Positions 1 through 15,700 of a stretch of 64,000 nt of DNA are shown in pieces. A program made the position numbers and the translations under genes. Every line of letters starts with the position of its first letter. The first letter of the stretch is position 1. This DNA is from Turnera subulata (Eukaryota; Streptophyta; Magnoliopsida; Malpighiales; Passifloraceae), in assembly GCA_028386065.3 (NCBI GenBank), contig JAKUCV010002500.1:449200-513199 (forward strand). Direction: 5' to 3'. Below the pieces are notes generated by a model, which had not been told where the DNA came from, searched no databases, and was given only the letters and a program-made list of their open reading frames with translations.

Positions 1-755
1 AGCAACCTGTGGATGTCAAGGAAGGATTTTATAACTCATGGTGAAACCAGAAGATGATAGTTACGACTACACATGATACTATGATAGAAAGGAAAGGATG
101 AAGAAAAAAAATGCCATCATTAAGATTCCATGAAATCTGGTTATAACCTAAATTTTGGAGCGAAAAGAGATTGTGAAGAGACTCTGCACAGATGTCCTAC
201 TTCTCCTGGACTAAAGTCAGGTGGAAATATTCTAAGATCCATTTTTCTGTCTTTTTTTCTTCTATCAGAAATAAGATATCTATATATACATATATACATT
301 CCGAAAATTAGCCAGGTTCATACATACAGTCCATAAAGCAACACAGAACGAGGCAAAAAGATATAAACAAAAAACCACTAGAAAAATTAGTATAAATCTT
401 TAAGATGCCTAAGATTACTTTATCAAGTTTATCACTTAAAATTGTTGCAGTACTAGTTCGAATGATCCTTTTAAGGCATTATGGAATTTTTAACTAAAAG
501 CTCTTGCTTAATATAGGTGACGACATAACAGCAAAAATTTGTGCAAGCTTTCCTGCTAGCTTCTTGTCCAATCCCTTCTAAAACTAAGTGTTAACTTCCG
601 TTTCCTTGTATGCTTTGAGCATAATTAATCTTAAACGCCAATGAACCAAGCTATTTCTGGTGAAAATGTAGATGCATCACATTTTGAACCAATTGTAATA
701 TAGAGTATTCTCGTTGCATTTTACTTGTATTAAGAATATAATGAAGAAAAATTAC

Positions 756-3700
756 CAGGTTACTGAAGTAAAATCCAGTGGTGGTAAAGTAGCACGATAG
801 CATACGGAAAAAATCAAACCAGCGTCCAAGTCGGTATATGTCACGGCTTATAGTTTGTTCACTGTTTCCATTTGATACTTTGGCTTCAAACTTAGAAATC
901 TGATTTAGACCTACATCGCGCCCCTTGCCAACTTGTAGGTACTCGTGGTACGTGATACATCCTCGTCGTAAGATGGAGTTAAATCCTGAACCAGTTCAAA
1001 TGTTGTAGCAGTGAACAAATTGGTTTTATCAGAAGGCAACTTGCTAGGCTATGGATGATTCTAACCTGCGAAAACATCCTCACTTAAGTTTATAGTTTTT
1101 GACGCTTTGCTTATGCCACCTCTTGTTATGTGGAATATCCGGTCAAATACATCAGGATGTCCATAATGAAACCTTACTCTGTAAAAGATAGCACCCACCA
1201 GCATCAGACACAAAGATTTAAGTCAAAAGACTTCGGCAAGTTCTAAGAAGAATGTGGCATAAAGGTAATTTCAAAGACATAAATTTCAATAATACGAAAT
1301 TAGGCACCTATTTCTCTTCCTTTTTTATAAGATAAATTTGCATGAGTCTGGAATCTCTCAAGTATCATATCGGTTCACATACATACTGTTCAACAATGAG
1401 TCAGCAGAAAATGGTATGTATTATTACCTCAGAGGATTGGCAAGAAGTCTTTGACCAATGGTGACAAAGCTTGTCTCCTGATATGACATGAACCATGCTA
1501 AAGAAGAAACACTGCAATCAGCAATAAACTGTAAGACTCCTAGCGATTTAAACATTAAATTTTTGCTAACACAGTAAGAACAAACAAATATATAAATTCC
1601 CCTGTATGAAGATGATCATATAGGAAGTACTTGTAAAAAATAGTTTATGTAAAACAATCATTCCATGATGGAGATTGCTATCTTCGCATCATCATGCCAA
1701 CACTGGAGGTCAAACTCCACAATCATCTCGTGAAGCACAGTGGTACGTAGCTTCGCCATATGACATCACGTAGTCTAAATTACAAGTCAATGCATCACAT
1801 TTTTTTCTCTGAGCACTAGAAAATATGTCTGCAATATTGATGGGACAATCTAACCTTCCAGTGAATATGTGTTCTCTCAAGCCAAGTATAGTTGGAGGCC
1901 TCCGTCCTTGATGACGCAAAAATTCTTGTAAAAGGTTTCTCATTTTGAAAGCTTCTTCTAAGTAGTTATCCTGTACAATAGAGCCATAAGTATAATATTT
2001 GGAAGGTATGTCTCTCAACCATTTATCAGGGAAAGAGCAGAACCTGGTTCATATCAATAGTTTGAAGAGCTTCACCACGTGTAAAAATTATGGCATGGTT
2101 TTGATTTTCAGGTTTCCCTTCTCCAATATTTGGTGGTCCAGGAAGCTTTACGCGGTAAACTTCCTTTAAAAGAAGCACGGCATGTTAAACGAAAAGTTGC
2201 AGTAGCTGTGTATAAAGTTAATGCGAACATTATATGTATGCATGACTGGCTTGTACCATGAAGACAAAACATGTAATTCATTTTTGTTTCCATCTTAAGG
2301 GTCTAGGAAACCAAAATCTTCCATGGGAAATGCTATGTTTAAGCTCAGAAAAGGTGGTAAAATATGATCTTAACCCTAAGCCAGATGTTGGAACTTTAGA
2401 TGTTCTAATACTTTTGCATAGTTCAAGAAATGTTGACTTTAGCACATTCCAAAACATGAATATAAGGTTATATGTTTTACGCTTCTTAACTTTTGCTTCT
2501 CTACTTCCACCATAAATAGGGCTTTGGAACTCAAACAAAACCTATTAAAAAAAAATCCAAACAAAAAAATGTACTATGCCAATAGACAAGCAAATAGAAA
2601 GACCAGCACCAGAATATGGCTTCCCCACAGGAGAGTAGAGAATTAAATGACAGTACATGCATGTAAATGCTCAAGAAAATATCTTTTGTTAAACTCCATC
2701 TGATGTAGCCTAATTAAGACAACATTTTTCTTCTTTCTTCTTTTCTATACTAGGCTGTAAGCCTTATATCACTCTTCAAGTGAGCTTTTATATCACTCTT
2801 TTCTCGTATTTACCCATTAATATTGTAAGTGTGCTGTCATATCAGGCCAGTACTCATTCCACTGCTATTTCCGGGCAGACAGATATAGTGGTCACTCTGA
2901 TTTTTTTCAGGTTTTTTTTTTTTTTTTTTTTTGCTGCTAATCAAGTTGCGGCATCTTATTTTAATCTTTTTCAGAAAGTTTATGTTCTTTTAGAAAACAA
3001 TTTCACTCAATCACATATCTTAATGAAAAAAAAACTTGTGTCACTGCTGGAGTTCAAATCCAATAATTTCCCACCTGGTCAAGACCATTGACAGCTTTAA
3101 CCAATATGGATGAATAAACCTTTTGAAGTTTATTGTTCACTATCTCTTCTTTCTCCTCCACATAAGCAACACGAACAGATGGGTACCTTGAATAGATAGG
3201 CGCTTAGTTAATACCAGATAACAAAATGTATGCATAATCCGGCTTTTTTTCTTTTTTTGCCTGAAAATGCTCACCTAACCATTAAGTCAAGTATGTCTTG
3301 AGCATGGGGATCTCCAGAGGCTTTTTGTGATCCAAACATTTGAAATGAAATGACATAAGTGAATTTCATGTCAGCTAGTGCTTGTAATTGAGCAAATAAT
3401 GTACGATTATTTCTTTCAGCCTCATCATAACCTTCAAGAATATCTGGACAAAAATTATCAGCCACATGGGATAAAGTAGGAATTGGAAGACACTCTATGC
3501 ACAATAAGCCAACAACTTGACGAATACTAGCAGCAAGAGTCAAGACAACAGACCTTCATCTTCAGCCATGTCAAGAAATGCTTGAACTTTTAAGGCTTCT
3601 CTGTAGTACATCATTCCTCTAACTGATAGAACCAAGGAAATCAATCTTAAAGATCATGTTTAGGATGATTGAAGTACTGCCAGAATTAACTGAGAAGCTT

Positions 3701-6700
3701 ATGAGAAGAAATATCATTCACCTGTTCTGCTTAATGTTTGACTTCGATAGGAAGCCCAATTTCTCAGTTCCTCCTTCTTGCTTTCATCTAATCCATCCAA
3801 ATTTTCACACCCCATACGTTCCAAAAAGTTTTTCCACTCATCTATGGTGAATAAAATGAGCTCTTACACCAGGCAAAGAGCAGTCAAATGAATCTAAAAT
3901 GGTTATAAGCAACAAGCATTTCCCCACCTGGATATATTTTCTGCATATAAAATAAGATTGAAACACCTTCTTTGCTTGAGTGGAGTTCCTCCGCTGAATA
4001 ATTAATATCTTCCATGTAATGAGGAGTTAAAACGCTGTAAAACAGAGAAAAAAATCTAAGAACTATTTCACAAGCAAAGAGACCCAACCATGATGATTTT
4101 CATAAAGAACATCATACTGCCACATCCATAATTAGTATCTTAGTTTTTGGTTAAATAAGATACAACAAGCAAGGTTTGCTCACCAGTGACAGTAGAAGAT
4201 GCTGGTGCTACATGTTACAAAAAGAGAGTTATCTAGGTAACAATATTTTCAATCAATTGTTTTCATAATAAACAATCTATTTTCCTGAAAAAGTAGCAGA
4301 AAGACAGCTACAGCTTTTGTAGATAGTAGCAGAAATAATAAGAATAACTGTTTAATAGACTTGGAACTAATTTATGCTGCAGGAAATTTTATGTAGCGTT
4401 GCATTCAAGTCTATTAATGGTTTTTAACCTTTAACTTTTGAAATTATTATCCATTATGCACAACAAACAAGTAGTTCCTGCAACAGATAGCCATTAACTG
4501 TCACCCTCTTAATCCATGAATATTTTCAAAGATCACCTGTGAGATACAGAAAAAGTACACGTGCATCATCATTAGGACCATTATCAAATTAGCCAGCCAA
4601 AGTTAGCTTCAGCCATTTTATATATTGAACAAAGGATTTGATTTTATGTCATTTTGTGGATTCCTCCAAAAATTTTGTTTACCCCAAAGATTTGGTTTCA
4701 ATCAGAATTTGTTGTTATACAATAGCTTCATTACTCTGTTGAGACTCAGTACCATAATGTTCAAGGAAGTGACTTTAAAACAAGAAATCATAAAAGTAAG
4801 CAAATGAATCAAGAGGAAGTGAATTAAACAACTGGGGTTATATATTGATGTCAAAAGGCTCTGTTAGGCTTACACCATTGGTTGGGGCGTACCAGACAGT
4901 ACAACCAACACCCCACCTACCAAATATATAAAGCGCATAATCATCCAATCACATACTTGGTGTAAACACTAACAAGTCAACAAAATAGTGACAATAAGGA
5001 TAGACCTAAAATGAGAAGGTTACTGGAGGTGGTTTTAGGTATTATGCTGTGTCTCCTCAAACAGTTCCACCACCAAACAAGCAATATTACTCCGCAACCG
5101 TTTTCACGTGCTTATCAACAAACTGATAAGTATAACAAAGTCAACAAAAAAGAAACTTCACAGACATAATAGCAGATTGACAACTTTCACGGTAGATTTT
5201 GATTTTTATTCCCAGCACAAGTTTTTAAAATGCATAAAGTACAATGCAAAATCAAGGATATAATAATATCCCTTCAAAAGGCTTAAGCTGTATGTACAAA
5301 AGATCCATTTCCTTTTCCCAGGATTTGTCTCATTTTTTAATTCAGCCCAAGGTTTCCTATTTCAAGATGTTTTGTTAAAGTTTTTTTTGCTTTCTAATCC
5401 TTGTGCATTAGAACCCTTTGACATAGAAGCATTTACTCACCTATATAAACAGGGAGATGTGGTTCTGTGCCAAAGCATTCGACCATGAAAGAAAGAACTG
5501 CGCACTTCAGGTGGCATTTAAGTTACATAAATGTGTACTGGGACAGCTGATTTTCTGTCCCTTGGTATTTTGGTGTATATGCACTTAAGTTGACAAGATA
5601 GTTTCATGCACTCTGCAACGGCAAAGCCTTCGTTCACGCACTTTGATGACTTTTTGGCAATCCAATCAGAAGAACGTTTAAACTTGGAACATCCGGCATA
5701 ATTATATCAATCACATCTTCATCCAATTCAATTAATTCTACCTATATTTCAGAGAAATCTAGTAAGATTGTCTTTGTATCCCTAGCAATATTCTTGTACC
5801 AATATATACTCACTAATTTGCAGTGAAATGCAGCATCAAAATACTAGTTAAATAAAATAACTTAGAACTCAAGACCGGGCCTAAAGTACATATCAAAACA
5901 AAGGAAATACATCCTCCAGTGCGGTGATTACTAAACACAAAAAGGTGTATTTTGGAAGTAGAGAAACAAGAACCTGACAAGTCAGGTTGAAATTATGAAA
6001 ATGGATCTTGCATCTAACTAATTTTGGAGGAACTTTCAATGTGATGAAAAGGAGATAAAACATTTAATAAGTCCATATTAGCATATAATAGAGTACCCAA
6101 ACTAAGATAAGAGAGCCAAGTGCTATGCATCAGTAGTGCTGCAAACTGGGTTCAAATCCTGCTTAAGTACTAGAAAGCAAAATGCTTGGTAACAACCGAG
6201 AGGGAACTAACGCATTGAGTCATACGGAAAGAGAAACATTTGGCCAAGGTCAAACAATGTAGTTGAATTCTTTTATTGAAAGAAATGGAATTACCATCAG
6301 TAAGCAAGATAAAGACGTTAAACCTGAAAGACAGCATGTTTCGCACTTTTGGGGCCACAGGCATATCAGTAAAAAGTGAGGTTGCGAAGAATGAAATACG
6401 CCTTCGAGCTTCCAAGTTCGCAGGTATGTCCATTGCCTTATCTTTGACAGTTAGCAACAAAAGAAGACGTTTAATCTGGCATTGAAAGTTTGTAACAACG
6501 TAGGTTATGCATAGAGGATTAGAACTGTCACAAAAAGCTGGTAACCTGAAAATGTGAAGTTCATATATTTATCAATTTCCATTATGTACACACTGTTCTT
6601 ATGAGTATTGCTAATCTCACCTGATCATTGAGAGGTCCGCTATCTGGTAATGGAAAATGGATAGATTGATTGTCAGCTGCTGATTCAAACAGTTGTGGTT

Positions 6701-9700
6701 CAATTTTTCTGGAAAAATCTGGAAAAGTGTCTTCTGTCTTCTGGAAAGAGCCAAGCAAACCCAACACTCTGTATACAGAACAAAAGCAACTATAGTAAAA
6801 GAAGACTTTTGTCACTAAAACTTTGATGAATAGAATGTGAGATGACCTGGAAGAGTCTGTCATTATATCATTGGTCAGAAGCTCAAACATATCTTGAAGA
6901 ACTCTCACAACCTTACTGTGATGTCTTTCATTGCCCTTAACCTTTGAAACATAATACAGAGTATGAACAAAGCTGAGGTACTGAATTTACAAATTAAAAG
7001 TAGCTATTAGAAAACTGAAGTTTTAATAGCTGGAGTTACCAGAAGCTCAATTAGTTCAATACATTTTGCATGTAGATTTGGAAGCTCACTCATCTTGAAG
7101 TCCTCAAGAAGACTTGACCTTTCCTTGCTTGCTTCAATTTCGTCTAGTAAACTGGATACCACCCTAAAAATTGATACAGGAGACACCATGATTCAAACAA
7201 TAGCATTGAAAGCTGGAAAAAGAAGCATGTAGGATTCCAAAAGTTTACAAGCATTTTCCCATATCAGAAAGGTTTAAGCTATATGTCACTCAATCAAACT
7301 TGCTTCAATTCCCACACCCCCATGTTAAAGATTCAGTTTGATTAAGAAAAAAAGAAGCAATTTTCTCTACCTCTTCTCTAGATCACCCACAATCAGAATG
7401 TCAAGGACATACTTGAGTGACTCATAACACTCCTTCACAGCAGAGAACATATACTTGTCTTTCATAATCTTTGTAAAGAGGATATCGTCCTTCCCCACAA
7501 AATCTCTCGCAATACTCAGTGCCGTAGAAAACTAGTAAGAGAAAGAAGCTTGTTTATACATGCACAATGCTAAGTACAAAAGAGTACTATACGTTGAATG
7601 CAAAACTACCTTATTTGCCAAGAGGAAAATAGGCCACCGAACCATGCCGGAAAACAATTCTGAAGACATAGGTATTGTCATCAGATCCAACTCCCTGTTG
7701 ATAAAAATATATGTATGTAGGATATGTTTGAGAGATATGAGGATAAAGACTCAAAGGCAGAAAAATTTTATACCTGTTAGTTATCAAATCCTCTTGTCGA
7801 AAAGTATTGATTATTTGGTTCCAGACGAGAACAAACTTGGCAACCCCATCTGTGCCACGCTCCGTGACCTTAAACGAAATCAATTTGATTGTAGCATTGA
7901 CAACTCATGAATCTCAACAAATGAGGTTCTCCAATAAGAAACTTCACTATACCTTATGAAATCTCTTTGAGAAGAAATTCCATTTCTGACCATTTTTTGC
8001 TGATGGTGGGATTAGGCAGATATTGAATGCACCAGGCAAAGTGTGAAATCTACTTCTCAGCATTCCCAGTGTTCGAATCTGAAAATCATAAAAGTAAGAG
8101 TATTCCCACCATTTTGAGGATAAGAACCAGTGCAACTTACCTCACCAAGATGATGTAATATTCCATAAACTCCACCAAAGATAGTGCAAAAAACCGAATA
8201 CCAGATCTGTGTGTCCATAAAGTACACCTGCAACAAAGTGAAAGGAGCAAGCAATGTCATGAAGTGATTAGTTTAGTTGGATATGTTGCAGTGATATCGG
8301 AAACTGAAAGCTTTAAAAAAGGACAAAAATAAAAAGAGATCTGATTCTGTGTCAATATAATGGAAAAACACAGCCAGAGAGAACAACTCACAACTATTAT
8401 TGGAGCCCATACAGCCACAATAGCACCAGCATTACTTTTAACTGCCACAGACAACAATTGTTACTCTCTATGAGTACATAAGAGAAACTACCAAATTCTA
8501 AGAGCTAAACTCAGGGAGAAAGATGATTACCTTTCGGGAAAAGCTCATGCCAGTCATAATTATGTACACCAATTCTCAAAATCAGCCTTGTTGGTCCAAT
8601 GAGTGGTTTGATCTGTATTTTAGCATTTCAGTAACTATCATCAGTTTGCTTTCACCAGCACTTAATTAATTGTGGCCAAGTTGTCCAAAGTAGTTATTGC
8701 ACTAAACTTTACCAAAACCAGGGATTTGTGCATGACAGTTATGCAAGCAAACAATTTCCATGCAGATGTTAAGCTAGTAAGCTTCTTTTGACAACCGTTT
8801 TCTGAATTTTTCCATCATAATGACAGAATCCGAAAGACACTAATTGAAAGAGGTGGATAAAAGTAAGTGGCACGCTATATACAGTTAGAGCTATTAACTC
8901 TAGACAATGGCTGTAATTTCTAGGATAGGTTCTGTATATTGTGACATTGGGCAGACCTCAAAATTGGTTGATTATGTTTGTAAGGTGAACCGGATAAAGT
9001 GGATTTTTGGTCCCTGTACTCGCCTCAAATTTTAAAATGTGGTAATTATATTCAATTTTCATGGATTTTGGTCCTTTTACTATCATGTTTTCATTAAATT
9101 TGGTACTTTTGGACACGTGTCATCATTTGATTGGTTAAGTAATGATGTCGGATTTAAATTGGACCAATTGAATGATGACACGTGTCCGGTAGTACCAAAT
9201 TTAATAAAAACATGGTAGTACAAGGACCAAAATCCATGAAAATTTACAAACACCACATTTAAAATTTGAGGCGAATATAGGGACCAAAAATCCACTCTAT
9301 CCAAGGTGAACCTAAACACTTTTCATATCAGGAGCAGGAGGTCAAAGAATATTGCTACGATGTAAGAGTATATCTCAGACCTGCTAACTTTTCTTTATAT
9401 ATAGTGTAGATATTTAAGGTGATAAGAAGAGACTCGAACTTAAGATCTCACATTGTAGACCAACTAACTTTTTTCTATATATAGTTTAGATATTAAAGGT
9501 GATAAGTTGAGACTCGAAATCTCATCCCCTCCTCACCTTTAAAGCTTTCAAAAGTACCTTAAAGCTACAAGGTCATTGGTGGACCTACTGACTTTATTTA
9601 GTGCCTAAAGCAGGTAGTTGATATTTTCTGAAAAAGGTAGTGCACAGAAGTAGCCATTCAACCTCCAGTTTTCAAATAGCTTCAAAATCATCCACATAAC

Positions 9701-12700
9701 AAAGTAAATAATGAGAAGTCATAAGTACAGTTTTTTGTCATGCAACCAAGGGGGAACCATATGTAAAACTTCTGGACGAGAATTCATATAAGAAGCATGT
9801 GACCTTTTGTATTGCTAAAGATTGATCAATATATAAGCACTGCAATATTGCGCCATAATCAAAGAGCAAAAGCAATTATATAGCCGCTCACCTCAAAATA
9901 GTAACTGAACAAGAACTTGGTCAAGAGTACCAATACCCAAAACAAAGTATATCTACAGACAAAGAGAAGCATATATTAGGGTATACGTGATTGAATAACA
10001 AGCTGCAGTGAGAGCTACATAATTAAGCAAAGTAACGACATACTTGAAAACTGAGAGTTGCGTTTCTTGCATCCCACGTCCAACATATAGTCTTGGCTAT
10101 ATAATCAAAACATTGTTGTCAATGATTTCCGTAATTAAGATAAATTAAGGGTAACTTTCTATCACACACAACCGGTACAGTAAAAGCTCAAAACCTCTGA
10201 GATAACAACCATACCTGTGTCCAGTGAGACAACAACTTGAATATCTGCCAATTTGAGGTTTCAATGTATTTTCTTACCACCGGAACAAAAAATAAGACCA
10301 TCTCGATGGCATTAGTAGTTAAGTAAATTGCAACAGAAACCATATAGGAAGAGAAGCAGAACTCTGTGAGCCAGCTCCGATAGTGTGCAGAATAACACGT
10401 ATATTTCCTTCTAGATTTAGCATAATATACTGGTAGAACTATGCTCCATATGACTGCAACAACCAGCTTGAACAGTTGCTTCCTTTTTCTAGAGAGAGCC
10501 ATCGTGAGTCTAGCTTTCCATGTAAAAACAATGTCAAGAATCGCTGCAAACCAAAGTGTTGTGGGTTTCAGTAACTTTTCCTGTGTATATTTTCTTAGAC
10601 TCCACATTTTCTACCTACCATACTACACAAACACAAAAGGAGAGAGAATAGGAGACAAATATATAACATGTGGGTAGTCCAATGCAGTCTTCTATTTGAG
10701 GTGTGACAATATATCATCTGAAGATGCAGTGAAGGGTGTACACATAAATTCAAATTTGTAAAGCTTTTAATGTGGCATGAACCACCAAATTCAATTTACA
10801 AAACTAGCAGCCTTGAACATCTCCCTTTCCAGCATCTAAGAACGTGTTCTTGGTTAGGTCAAGGAAAACTGAAATTGTTGAGCCCAATAGTATTCTCCTC
10901 AAGTGCCAAACCTATTGCAGTGACCTTTTTCAAATATCAACTTCTGAGAATTAAAGAACTTACAAGAAAATGACAATACAGAGTGTACCATCTGATACAA
11001 TATCAGCTAAATTATTGGAAAATACAATGCATTCACAGTATAATAGAAGATGCACCACATGTAGGATTTTGAGGGTTTGAAAATTTGATCCCAAGAAAGA
11101 TAAATAAAGGGAAGTACCAAAATATATGGATATTTGGTTGTGTATAATAAAACATAAAGTAGTCAAACGCAACATTAACAATCACGTTAGAATCAATTCA
11201 TCTTTAGAGAATGCTTCTCTCACTAAAAACATACCATTTTTTCCCTGAGTAATAGGCAAAAGAAGCAAAGAATTCATCTTAAGAGAATGCTGCTCTCACT
11301 ACAAAATACTCTTTTTTCACGAGATACTGTCCAGTATCAATAAAAATATTCAAGTTCATCCTAGACAAAGCATTTTTTATTTTAGATATATGGAAAGGCA
11401 CTGTGGTGGTTTCCCTTTGTAAGTTAGTCATCATTACCATTACATTAGTTCGGGTGCATCAAATGAAAAATTAGTTTATGCGTCTATTCATTAAGAAGAA
11501 AATGAAGTAATGAGGAAGAATGAAAATTTAGAAGATTAATGTCTGAGAGAAATTATAATAAACATGGAATTTTTACTGAAAAGGAATTAATGTCAGTCTA
11601 TGAATTTCTTGAAGAAAGAAAAATACTTTGCTGGACTATTTATGTCACCTTTAACTTTTACAGCATTTAGCTTCAAATACTTATGGCTATCTTTTTGTAA
11701 CTACGATTGGAACATGCTTTCCCATTCACAATGAGGGAACCACTATAAAATACCTGCACAACACACTTCATCACAGTATATTGGGGACACCTGATTAAAT
11801 TATCATGCTATCATCCTGTGAATTAAAATCCATATACCTGAACAAAAGTAAATTCCACATCTATGACCGAAACACAACAGAAACAAACTAACAAATGCTC
11901 TGGTTTTGCAAGATTTTCACTGCAAGCCCAATATACTTTGTGCAATACTGTTAGGGAGGTTTATAACCAAGTGGACGACATACCATGAACAAGATTAAGA
12001 ATTGCAGATGTAATGAAGATGCTCATGATGTCCTCAAATATTACTGTGTCGAGCATTTCAAGTGGAGATCCCAAATCATGGCAAGCCATAATGATCATTG
12101 CCTGGAATTTCAGCAGCAACAGAAAAAATCATCATAAGAAGAAAATAACAAGCAAAACAGCTGCATGTGGTTTTAGACAAACCTGAAGGGATAGAATAAA
12201 AAAGCTCCACATCCTATCGAAACTTCTAAAGATCTGCCAAAATGAACGAATCTCTACAAAATTGGTCTTCCCTAACCATTTTGGTTCCTGGTGTTCCTCT
12301 ACAGCAGCCTAAGACAAAATGACAACAGAGTCAGGAGCTTTATAACGGGAATCTGTCCAAACGAAGGGATGGCTTCTACTTTTTGTCCTTTGTCTTCCCT
12401 TGCCACATAAAAAGTATTCAGAAATCTCACAAGAAAAGGTAACAATAAAGAGAGATGAAAAGGCAAGAAAAAATAGGCCTCTGCAATCAGTAAGTGCAAT
12501 GCTCCGACAATTTCAATGTATTTAGTTTGATACCTTGACGTCTGATGGAAAAGCAACTGGAAAGTGAAGCAAAAGCGTATCTTTCATATGATGATGAAAC
12601 TCACCCCAAAGGAGAAGTTAATTTTAAAAAAAAAAAGCTATCCTTATTTTAGACAATTGCATTAAAGCATAGGCATCTGCGATTACAAACTTCAGTGCAC

Positions 12701-15700
12701 CATAATCTAGTTAACATTCACTTAGGCCTAAATCAAAAAAGAAAAAAGAAAGAGGCATTGTTTCGAAAAAAAAACTAGGTGTTCATACATAATGCAACAT
12801 AAACAAGTGAAATTTGTGTCCTTGTTAGAAAACAAGCAACCAAAATACCATTGAACATCAACAAGAGCCAGAGGAACAGAAGAAACTGTTTGAAAGACCA
12901 TAGTGGTTTAAGACACCAGTGCCAGCTATCTATTCAAATGAGCAGCAATATTATTCCAACCAGCTTGTATATCCTTGCTGCCAATTAGAAGTAACAGGCA
13001 CTTTTTTATAAAGAAAAAGTCTCGGTTTTTTCCTATAAGAAGGAAATATCAGTCTAAATGGAGAAGCAATAGGTAAGAACAACACTACAGGTGTTGATTC
13101 TATGTCTTCTCATCTAAAAAATGGCTTTCAAAATGAAAAAGAGCATCAGGGAAAGAGAAAACTGTCTTGTGAAAGATGTAACATAATAAAAGTTTACCCC
13201 TGTCTCTTCGTCGTTGTCTAGTCCCAACTCTTCATCTCCATTCTCTTCTTTTCCTTTTTTCACTTTATTCTTAACTTTGGATTTGCCCGAGTTTTGGACA
13301 CAAAAGAAATCATGATCCAGGCGCATAGGCCAGCCAATCTGGAAACAATCAGGAGACCTGGAGAAAAATTGAACAACTAAAACTTAGCCTCCTATCATCT
13401 TTCAAGCTTAAAAAAGTGGTAAAAAATTATCTCTAACCAGAAATACTCATTCAAATCGTCATAGTTTCGCCATGTAGCATGGTCTGCAGTTCCATTCTTA
13501 TTTTTCTCAGCTTCCTGCATTTTTCTGGAACAAAATCAGGCTTCCAAAAGAAAGAATTTACAAAGATGTTGTGAAATCAAGAAGTACCTCAGATATAACC
13601 CTGTATATAGGTGAAACTACATTGTTAAGAAATGACTCAAACCCTCCATCATACGCCTGCTTGACCTCCACACCAGTTAAAATACCGTGCAGTTCATATG
13701 CCATCTAAAAATATACAATAGAAACATTCCAGCGTCAAATAATCATGACTAAAAGAAGTTATTCCCTTCAAAAGAAAGCAAGAGGCAGAACCAACAAATA
13801 GTTCTTTTATCGATTCATTACTGGAGTTGAATCTATAATACTATATTTTCTGTAGCAAGGCATAGCAGTTACACAGAAGGAACCCAGCAAGTGCTGGAGA
13901 AACACTGTCCAAACACCAACTAATTCTGATTAATCCCTAGCTCTTAACTTCATCACTAAAAAAAAAGAGAAAATAGCCTATTCACTTAGGACAATTGAGT
14001 TCTGATAAGACCATGAAAGAAGAAGGAAATTCTATTTCACAAAAGGACAGTAGGTCCATCCATAGTAGAGTGAAACAGTATAATGTGGGAGAAGCAAGAA
14101 GGTAAATTTTCCTTTAGGTAGATGTTTAATGATGCGGCAGATTCTATCAATGGCTAGTTAACCACATGAAAGGAAAGTAATGCTAGTGCCTAATGCTTGC
14201 TGCTTTATCACAAAGAATGGTTTTTGTCAAGTGACCATCTCACCATAAGCTTAGGCTGATGGTCAAAGCCCCAAGACTGATTTTGGTTTATACTCTTAAC
14301 ACCCTCCCACAAGTGAAAGCCCCCTGGTCATAATGGTTCCCTACCATGTCAGGTGACCATCTCAACCAAAAGCTTAAGCTGATGGTTGAGGCCCCAAGAC
14401 TGGTTTTGGTCTTATTACTCGAACAGGTTCTTGTTATGGATGAACACATGAAAAGACCTACTATCAAAATACCATGAAGCAATGCTGATGCCTGAACACC
14501 TCAGGCTAGGTTTCCACTTTGAGCTGATCCATGTCATGAAAATTTATTTGTACAATATTACTTGGACCACTAACAGGGTGACTTGCGAACTCCATATCAA
14601 CAATAACAACATTGCAAATACAAAAGCTGTGTCCTAAGTAAATTATCATCCCTGCATCTTCTAAGAAACATTCTTCTGTGATAATTCCAATTGGAGAAAG
14701 ATATTGTGTTTTATCAATGCCATTAACATTCCAATGAGTACTTCAAGAAGCACCAAAATTGAAACTGGCAAAGCAGTGTATGGTTACAGGCTCACATAGT
14801 TCCATACTGGTACAAAGAGGTTTCTCATTGTCCTCATCCAGAGAAGTTTGAGAACTAGGCAGCAGTCATGCAACAGAGTTATATTAGATTTAACATCAAA
14901 GAAGAGAGGCTAGAAGACTTGCAAGCAAGCATAAACGCCACCATTGAGTACATCATAATGAATTAATAATAAAAAAGTGTGTTATCAGCTTACATGGTGA
15001 AAAATGTAACATAGACACTCTGGCATAAACCGCAAGTTTGCTGCCTCTCCCCATATAAGAAGGTAAAGCCCAATGTATAAGATCTTATACTGTTGAGCTT
15101 CTTGTTTAACACAGGGCAACCTGCAAAGAATATAAAATTAGTCTCTGGCAAATTGCAAGAAGAACCTGAAGAATAAATTGGTAAAGGTAATAAGTAGATC
15201 AACAAAAATATTCTGCAATGAAGTGAACAAATGCGATGCAAATGATGGATAAGACAAAAATACAATAAATGGTTCTTTTCCTTTCAAAAAGCAACATAAC
15301 ACAAAAAGTGAGGGAGAACTGAAGTATTTTCAAACCACAAATGGGAACATGGAAATCCTTGATTCTTGCGAGATATGGGGGGAAAACAGATAATTTTTCT
15401 TACCAGATGTTGTTCCTTCTCCCCAGAAATTTGCACCAACTGGTATAATTTTTGAAGAATTTTTTCATTAGTTCATCCACGGAGGTGTCCCCTAACTGAT
15501 ATCATGAGTCACATTATAAACTGTAAATCATAAAGATTTAAAAAAAAAAAAATCAAGCATCAAATCGCTGGAATACCTTTGAGATTGATTGTTGCTTATG
15601 TGATTGTCTAATATGAGTATTGGCAAGCAGAAGAATAAGATGCTCCCTTTGATTGGCCACATTTCCTTCCTGATGGAAACATAACATATGCAAACATATT

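Noticed and set aside
1..755. Next callose synthase exon
   Set aside because: No frame on the minus strand gives the transmembrane or C-terminal catalytic peptides expected after YFSNL, so this is intron.
4035..6323. Missed exon in the 2.3-kb callose synthase intron
   Set aside because: The flanking exons join in phase to the expected [10 protein letters not shown] junction, and no family peptide is found between them.
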